Positions 61,951-64,000 of a stretch of 64,000 bases of DNA are shown here, piece after piece. The notes below the pieces were generated by a model. The model saw only the letters and a program-made list of their open reading frames with translations. It was not told the DNA's origin and did no database searches. This stretch comes from Chrysoporthe austroafricana (Eukaryota > Ascomycota > Sordariomycetes > Diaporthales > Cryphonectriaceae). The stretch lies in contig JYIP02000008.1 in assembly GCA_001051155.2 (NCBI GenBank), positions 62,001 through 126,000 of the forward strand. Direction: 5' to 3'. The position numbers and the translations under genes were made by a program. Numbering within the stretch: position 1 is the stretch's first letter; each line of letters opens with the position of its first letter.

Positions 61951-64000
61951 ATGAGTGGCAAACCTGAGCGGGTTCGGGTAACTCAGGCTTGTGAAGGATG
62001 TCGGCTCAAGAGAACTAAGGTACGGTGCTCCGGTTACCTGACACCGTATTGCCCAGTCTTATTTCCTTGCTCCCAAGTCTGATCATCAGTAGTGCGACGC
62101 GACAAAACCTGTATGCGGAGCCTGTAGATATCGACAGGCAGAGTGTAAATATGACCAGACTCCCAGCCAGAGGAGGTAAGCTTATCACTCACACTCCCCC
62201 CCCCCCCAAACTGCCGAGCGATTTCAGGCGGTGCCTGAGTCCTGCTGATACTTGTGCTCAGGCCGCCGAGCAAGCGTTATGTCCAGGCCCTCGAGGCTCG
62301 TATAGCATCTCTGGAGCAGCAGGTTCGGGAGATGTCCGCCGGCCGCGATGTGCTGGCGAGCGGAATCAAAAATGGATCCAATCCTGCTGGGCCACTCGCG
62401 GGTCAGCGTCAGCTCCCTATCCTGCCGCAGCCGGAGTCGGATCCCATGAAATTACCAGTGCGTGTGGGGGTCGACTGCGAGGACCCGGATGACCTCACAG
62501 AGATGCTAGGAAGCTTTAACCTCGACGACGGCGGGGAGCTGCGATTTGTCGGCGCGGCCAGCAACTTCCACCTGATCCGCGATAAGGACACCTTACAGGA
62601 CTCGTCGTCGACGGTTGCCCGGGCTCAGGGTATTAAGGCTGCCCGACATTCGGTGGGCTCGCTGCCGCTCGACATCTCGGATGAGCTCCGTGACCACCTT
62701 CTCGACCTCTACTGGTGGTGGCAGAACTCTTGGCAGTATGTAGTACCGCAGAATGTCTTCATGCGTGATCTAACCGCCGGGAGATCAACCCGGTTCTGCA
62801 GCCCACTCCTCCTGGCTGCAATACTGGCCGTCGCCTCTCGTTACTCTGACCGCCCGGAGGTGAGGACGAATCCAGAGGACCGCAATACCGCCGGGGCTAT
62901 CTTCGCCGCCCAGGCCAAGATCATGCTCCACCATGAATGCGTGGCACCTACTGTGGCGACCGTCCAGGCCGTCGCCCTTTTGGGCCTTTACAGTTGTGCT
63001 CTAAACCAGGAATCCCTAGGCTGGATGTACACCGGCATGGCAGTGCGGATGGCATTTTCTCTCGGTTTGCATCTGGACTGTTCACAATACGTCTCATCTG
63101 GACTGATCACAGCAGACGACCTCGAGAGTCGGAACGTAGCCTGGTGGGGTGTGTTCTTGCTTGACCACCTCTTCACCATCGGCATCGGTCGACCCTGCAC
63201 CATCAGGGACGAGGACGTCACGGCGCGATATCCTTCCCTTGCCGGCGATGCCCCGATCCCCACCACCGCTAAAGACTCAGATGACAACTTACAAAGCAAG
63301 TACGACTCCTCCGCCATGTCATATGTAGCCACTACTTTGGTTCAGACCCGCAAGTTGCTACGGATAGTAAGGGTCTTGGATCCGCTGTAAGTTTCTGAAC
63401 TCCACAGGTCTCCGAGGCCCTCTTCATTAATCAAATTGTGATAGGTATGCCGTTAACTCTGGCTGGACTAAGGCGGAAAGATAGCGACGTGTGATGGCAA
63501 CGTATCTTCAGCTCACATCCTTCTTTGATGAATTGCCTCGTCAAGTACGGCTGCCAGCTTCTTCTTCACAACCTGCCATGCCTAACGTCTACATATTCCA
63601 GTATGTCTAAGACCCCCCGTCCACCCTGTTTGTCAGGTAGCAAGAACTTTTTGTCCGTGAGAGATGATTATTCTAAAGGATTGGATCGCCAGTTTTCAAT
63701 ATCATACGTCCATGATCCTCCTCCACCGACCTTTCTTCCCGACTTTTCGACAAAGTGCTTCCTCTCCCAAGGCTTTGGATGTGGAGGGAGAGCTTCGTGC
63801 CCGGGCCTGCAGGACATCAGCTGAGAAGATCTGCTCCCTGCTTCGTATATTTGATTCTCATTACAACATGGTATGTTATGGGATAAAAGATTACACATGA
63901 ATGATAAATGATGCTAATATTGACCGGTCCTGCATAGAGATACTTGCCCGTCTCTGTAGTACACAGCGTTTCCACAGCTGCAGTAATCCATCTACTTGAC
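61951..64000 (+). pseudogene. Zn2Cys6 transcription factor, truncated by the window edge, with an in-frame TAG
   Basis: Exons 61951-62019, 62093-62175, 62262-63386, 63445-63600, 63693-63870 and 63938 onward join in phase. The binuclear zinc cluster has Cys at 14, 17, 24, 31, 34 and 41 (C-x2-C-x6-C-x6-C-x2-C-x6-C). A coiled-coil follows (YVQALEARIASLEQQVREM). The fungal-specific regulatory domain shows LYWWWQNSW, FCSPLLLAAILAVASRYSD, AVRMAFSLGLHLDC and WWGVFLLDHLFTIGIGRPC, then SFFDELPRQVRLPASS, NVYIF and QYHTSMILLHRPFFPTF. Codon 439 (63482-63484) is TAG, inside conserved sequence, and no acceptor shift avoids it. Either the allele is broken or the stop is bypassed; the zinc-cluster part would still be made. 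Confidence 0.75.

Overview
The window comes from a filamentous ascomycete (Pezizomycotina, probably Sordariomycetes). The genes are split by short introns of about 55-180 nt with GTAAGT/GTATGT/GTGAGT donors. Upstream regions are pyrimidine-rich, and the families are typical of this group: fungal AAA ATPase, Zn2Cys6 regulator, MFS transporters, NmrA-like reductase, Bem46-type hydrolase and xylose reductase. No rRNA, tRNA or CRISPR could be recognised. Two single-N positions (25261 and 32720) lie in homopolymer runs and mark draft-assembly joins.

Layout. 0-13 kb is gene-poor: an APH/choline-kinase-like protein (714-2189), a tandem pair of tiny membrane proteins with Cys/His tails (3.56-4.35 kb), a minisatellite next to a small membrane protein (7.1-7.9 kb), and an NmrA-like NAD(P)-binding reductase (10189-11233). 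13-29.5 kb is GC-rich: a 14-TM-type MFS exporter (13101-15106), a Pro/Ser-rich single-TM protein (16533-17468), a 1006-aa disordered protein with a conserved Cys-rich C-terminus (20502-23655) and a PAF-acetylhydrolase-like lipase (27521-29443). 32-38.6 kb holds housekeeping genes: D-xylose reductase, the PP1 regulator Sds22 and a membrane-anchored Bem46-type hydrolase.

39-46 kb is the most unusual block. A fungal NLR-like protein appears as two separate reading frames on the minus strand, and its upstream half is head-to-head with a 1202-aa AAA ATPase that carries an SR-like N-terminal stretch and a Q/Y/P-rich prion-like tail. 46.8-58 kb carries secretory and housekeeping genes: glutaminyl cyclase, ribophorin II/Swp1, a small Arg/Ala-rich protein, a coiled-coil protein whose frame is interrupted by a TAG, an M24 peptidase and an ankyrin-like protein. 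59-64 kb carries a secreted Ser-rich protein, the C-terminal remnant of an MFS transporter, and a Zn2Cys6 regulator that runs off the window and also contains an in-frame TAG.

Gene models were spliced by hand. Exon boundaries were checked for reading phase and, where a family was recognised, against its usual motif order. No similarity search was possible, so family names rest on recognised motifs.
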